Shown: positions 17,232-18,997 of the stretch, in pieces
Position numbering within the stretch: the stretch's first letter is position 1
Layout: each line of letters opens with the position of its first letter
Source of the DNA: an uncultured Eubacteriaceae bacterium
GTDB taxonomy: Bacteria > Bacillota > Clostridia > Eubacteriales > Eubacteriaceae
Assembly (NCBI GenBank): GCA_947625175.1
Contig: CANQNI010000007.1
Coordinates: forward strand, 1-18,997
Reading direction: 5' to 3'
DNA: 18,997 nucleotides
The notes under the pieces: model-generated
Database searches by the model: none
Told to the model about the DNA's origin: nothing
What the model saw: only the letters and a program-made list of their open reading frames with translations
Made by a program: the position numbers and the translations under genes

Positions 17232-17849
17232 ATGCAGGAAAAAGTTACAGTTAGATTATACGGAAGATTTTCATATCAGAATTTATTTGAAGCAAAATCA
17301 TTAAACAAAGACGGCTCAGGAGATAAAAAATATTCAGTTACTCTCCTAATTGATAAAGATGATAAAAAGCAAATGCAGATTATCCAACAGGCTATTAAAG
17401 ATGCTAAACAGCTTTATAAGGATGAAGTTTTTGGAGGAAAGCTTCCTAAAAATGTAAAAACCATTTTCCATGATGGGGATGATGAAAGACCTAACGGTGG
17501 AGAATTCGGACCGGAATGTCAAAACAAAATAGTAGCCACCTTTACAACCAAAGAGGAATTTCCTCCGGGAGTTATTGCTGGAAGAGATAAGCATAAAGCT
17601 GAAAAAGATGAAATTAAAAGCGGAGATTATGGTTGGATTACAGCCGATATTAAAGCTTATAACACCAACGGAAATAAAGGAATTACCGGATATCTCAAGA
17701 ATGTTTTTAAAACTAAAAATGGAGAAGCTTTAGCTGGCAGAACCTCACCTTATGATGACTTCGCTGATATCGAAGCTGAAGATGATGACGAAATAGAAAT
17801 CGATCCATTAACAGGTCTCCCGATTGATAGTGAAGATGTACCATTTTAG
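17232..17849 (+). CDS. DUF2815 family ssDNA-binding-type protein with SSB-like tail
   Basis: This 205-residue protein starts MQEKVTVRLYGRFSYQNLFE, six bases after AAAGGAAAA. It has the DUF2815 pattern: KKYSVTLLIDKDD, an acidic middle with FHDGDDERPNGGEFG, GYLKNVFK, then a strongly acidic tail that ends DSEDVPF. Ending an acidic tail in a hydrophobic PF tip is the form of bacterial SSB (DDDIPF), which recruits polymerase and other partners. DUF2815 is regarded as an OB-fold, ssDNA-binding protein of phage replication. Position between the nuclease and polymerase genes agrees. Three bases separate its stop from the polymerase ATG. Confidence 0.88.
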   Translation: MQEKVTVRLYGRFSYQNLFEAKSLNKDGSGDKKYSVTLLIDKDDKKQMQIIQQAIKDAKQLYKDEVFGGKLPKNVKTIFHDGDDERPNGGEFGPECQNKIVATFTTKEEFPPGVIAGRDKHKAEKDEIKSGDYGWITADIKAYNTNGNKGITGYLKNVFKTKNGEALAGRTSPYDDFADIEAEDDDEIEIDPLTGLPIDSEDVPF

Positions 17850-17851
17850 AA

Positions 17852-18997
17852 ATGAACACTCTAAATATCGATATAGAAACTTTTAGCTCTTCCGATCTTT
17901 CAAAAGAGGGTGTTTATAAATATACCGAATCAGAGGATTTTGAAATAATCCTCTTCGGTTATAAGTTAAACAATGATGAAGTAAAAGTGATTGACCTCGT
18001 CTCGGAAGGTTCTATTCCAGACGAGGTTATTAAATTTTTATTTGATCCTGACACTCTTAAAACCGCTTTTAATGCTCCCTTTGAAATTACCTGTATTAAT
18101 AAATACCTGGAACAAAAAGGTTATAAACAGCGACTTGATATTTCGCAGTGGGAGGATACCATGCACCGGGCTTATTGTGCCGGTTATTCCGGGGGCCTGA
18201 AAAATGTAGCTATAATGATGCACTTACCGCAGGATAAACAGAAAGATCGAAGTGGTACCTTACTAATTAATAAATTTAGTAAACCTAGAAAACCAACAAT
18301 GCGGGATCAGCGGACAAGGATTCTTCCTAAAGATGATCCTGAAGCCTGGGAACGCTTTAAAGAATACAACAGGCAGGATGTAGTAGTTGAATCAACTATT
18401 AGAGAGAAATTACTTAATATCGAAATACCTGAAAAGGAAAAACAGGGTTGGATTTTAAATTATCAAATCGTTACTAAAGGAACCCTAATTGATTCGGAGT
18501 TAATTGATGTTGCCCTGGAACTGGATAATATTGAAAAGACTAGATTAAAAGAGTCGATTCAGGAAATGACTGGAATTATTAATCCAAAAAGCAATATTAA
18601 AGTTAAACAATGGTTAGAACTCCAGCTGGGGCATGAGATTAAATCAATTGCTAAAGAGGCTATAAACGATTTAATTAAAGAATGTGAGAAAACTGATAAT
18701 TTAGAAGCTAAAGAAGTTTTATTACTAAGACAGGAGTTAAATAAAACCTCATTAGCCAAATACCACGCTCTTGATCGAATGGTCTGTAATGATGGCCGAA
18801 TTAAAGGGACTATGCAATTTTATGGATCCAGAACGGGCCGTTGGGCTGGTAGAGGTGTTCAGGTTCAGAATATGCCAAGAAATTATATTCCTAATCTGGA
18901 CTTAGCTAGAAATCTCCTTAAAGAAAAGGATTTTACCACTCTTAAATTAATCTATGGTGAAAACCTTAGTGACATTGCATCTCAACTAATTAGAAGC
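17852..18997 (+). CDS. Family-A (Pol I-like) phage DNA polymerase, 3' cut by window
   Basis: The open frame from the ATG at 17852 to the window end gives the first 382 residues of the phage replicative polymerase. The 3'-5' proofreading domain is shown by NIDIETFSSSDL (D6 and E8 in exo I), FNAPFE (residues about 71-76) and YNRQDVVVE (Y-x3-D, exo III). Residues about 310-335 read GTMQFYGSRTGRWAGRGVQV followed by QNMPR, a signature of phage Pol I enzymes just before motif A of the palm. The palm and finger motifs lie beyond the edge. It follows the DUF2815 stop by two bases without a clear ribosome site, so its translation is probably coupled. No frameshift is seen. Confidence 0.95.
   Translation, partial: MNTLNIDIETFSSSDLSKEGVYKYTESEDFEIILFGYKLNNDEVKVIDLVSEGSIPDEVIKFLFDPDTLKTAFNAPFEITCINKYLEQKGYKQRLDISQWEDTMHRAYCAGYSGGLKNVAIMMHLPQDKQKDRSGTLLINKFSKPRKPTMRDQRTRILPKDDPEAWERFKEYNRQDVVVESTIREKLLNIEIPEKEKQGWILNYQIVTKGTLIDSELIDVALELDNIEKTRLKESIQEMTGIINPKSNIKVKQWLELQLGHEIKSIAKEAINDLIKECEKTDNLEAKEVLLLRQELNKTSLAKYHALDRMVCNDGRIKGTMQFYGSRTGRWAGRGVQVQNMPRNYIPNLDLARNLLKEKDFTTLKLIYGENLSDIASQLIRS

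Noticed and set aside
17991..18759. Short frames within the polymerase gene
   Set aside because: They lie in other phases over the continuous polymerase frame that is open to the window end.

Overview
The window is phage DNA from a low-GC, Gram-positive-type host, most likely a Bacillota (Firmicutes) bacterium. The signs are low GC throughout, strong AAGGAGG ribosome binding sites, an SPP1-type holin, a Gram-positive style endolysin, and the DUF2815/DUF2800/family-A polymerase replication set usual in Firmicute siphophages. I cannot name a genus.

Layout. (1) 1-2433: end of the structural region and start of lysis: a cut structural-type gene, a CD1375-like small protein, a lipoprotein, a holin-associated membrane protein, an SPP1-type holin and an orphan adenine methylase. 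(2) 2434-3043: a small minus-strand cassette with its own extended -10 promoter, encoding two ~30-residue membrane peptides and an XRE regulator. It is closed on the other side by two hairpins, one shaped like the acceptor/T-arm half of a tRNA. (3) 3056-4802: a small orphan gene, a three-module endolysin and a trailing small gene. (4) 4819-11788: an accessory block. It has a single-chain Type IIG-like restriction-modification gene and small genes, five of them driven by near-identical promoters that share a CAAC-N6-GTTG operator over the -35 box and a common leader. A possible short RNA antisense to that leader lies at the centre. (5) 11789-14227: terminators, an attP-like region with five 11-bp direct repeats, a tyrosine integrase, a LexA-like repressor and a divergent control region. 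(6) 14228-18997: the early operon: Cro-like protein, small regulators, an rrp5-like phage protein, a Cas4/RecB-like DUF2800 nuclease, a DUF2815 ssDNA-binding-type protein and a family-A DNA polymerase cut by the window end.

How it fits together. This is a temperate phage. If the attP core lies between the two repeat clusters, then lysis and early genes lie together on either side of an intact attP. The window would then come from an unintegrated (circular or virion) genome rather than from a prophage inside a chromosome. On integration the block at 2.4-11.9 kb would sit at one prophage end, the usual place for genes that protect or change the lysogen. The Type IIG-like gene and the five-promoter set of unknown small proteins fit that idea, but no function is shown by the sequence. 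The five-promoter regulon with its possible antisense RNA is the most novel-looking part.
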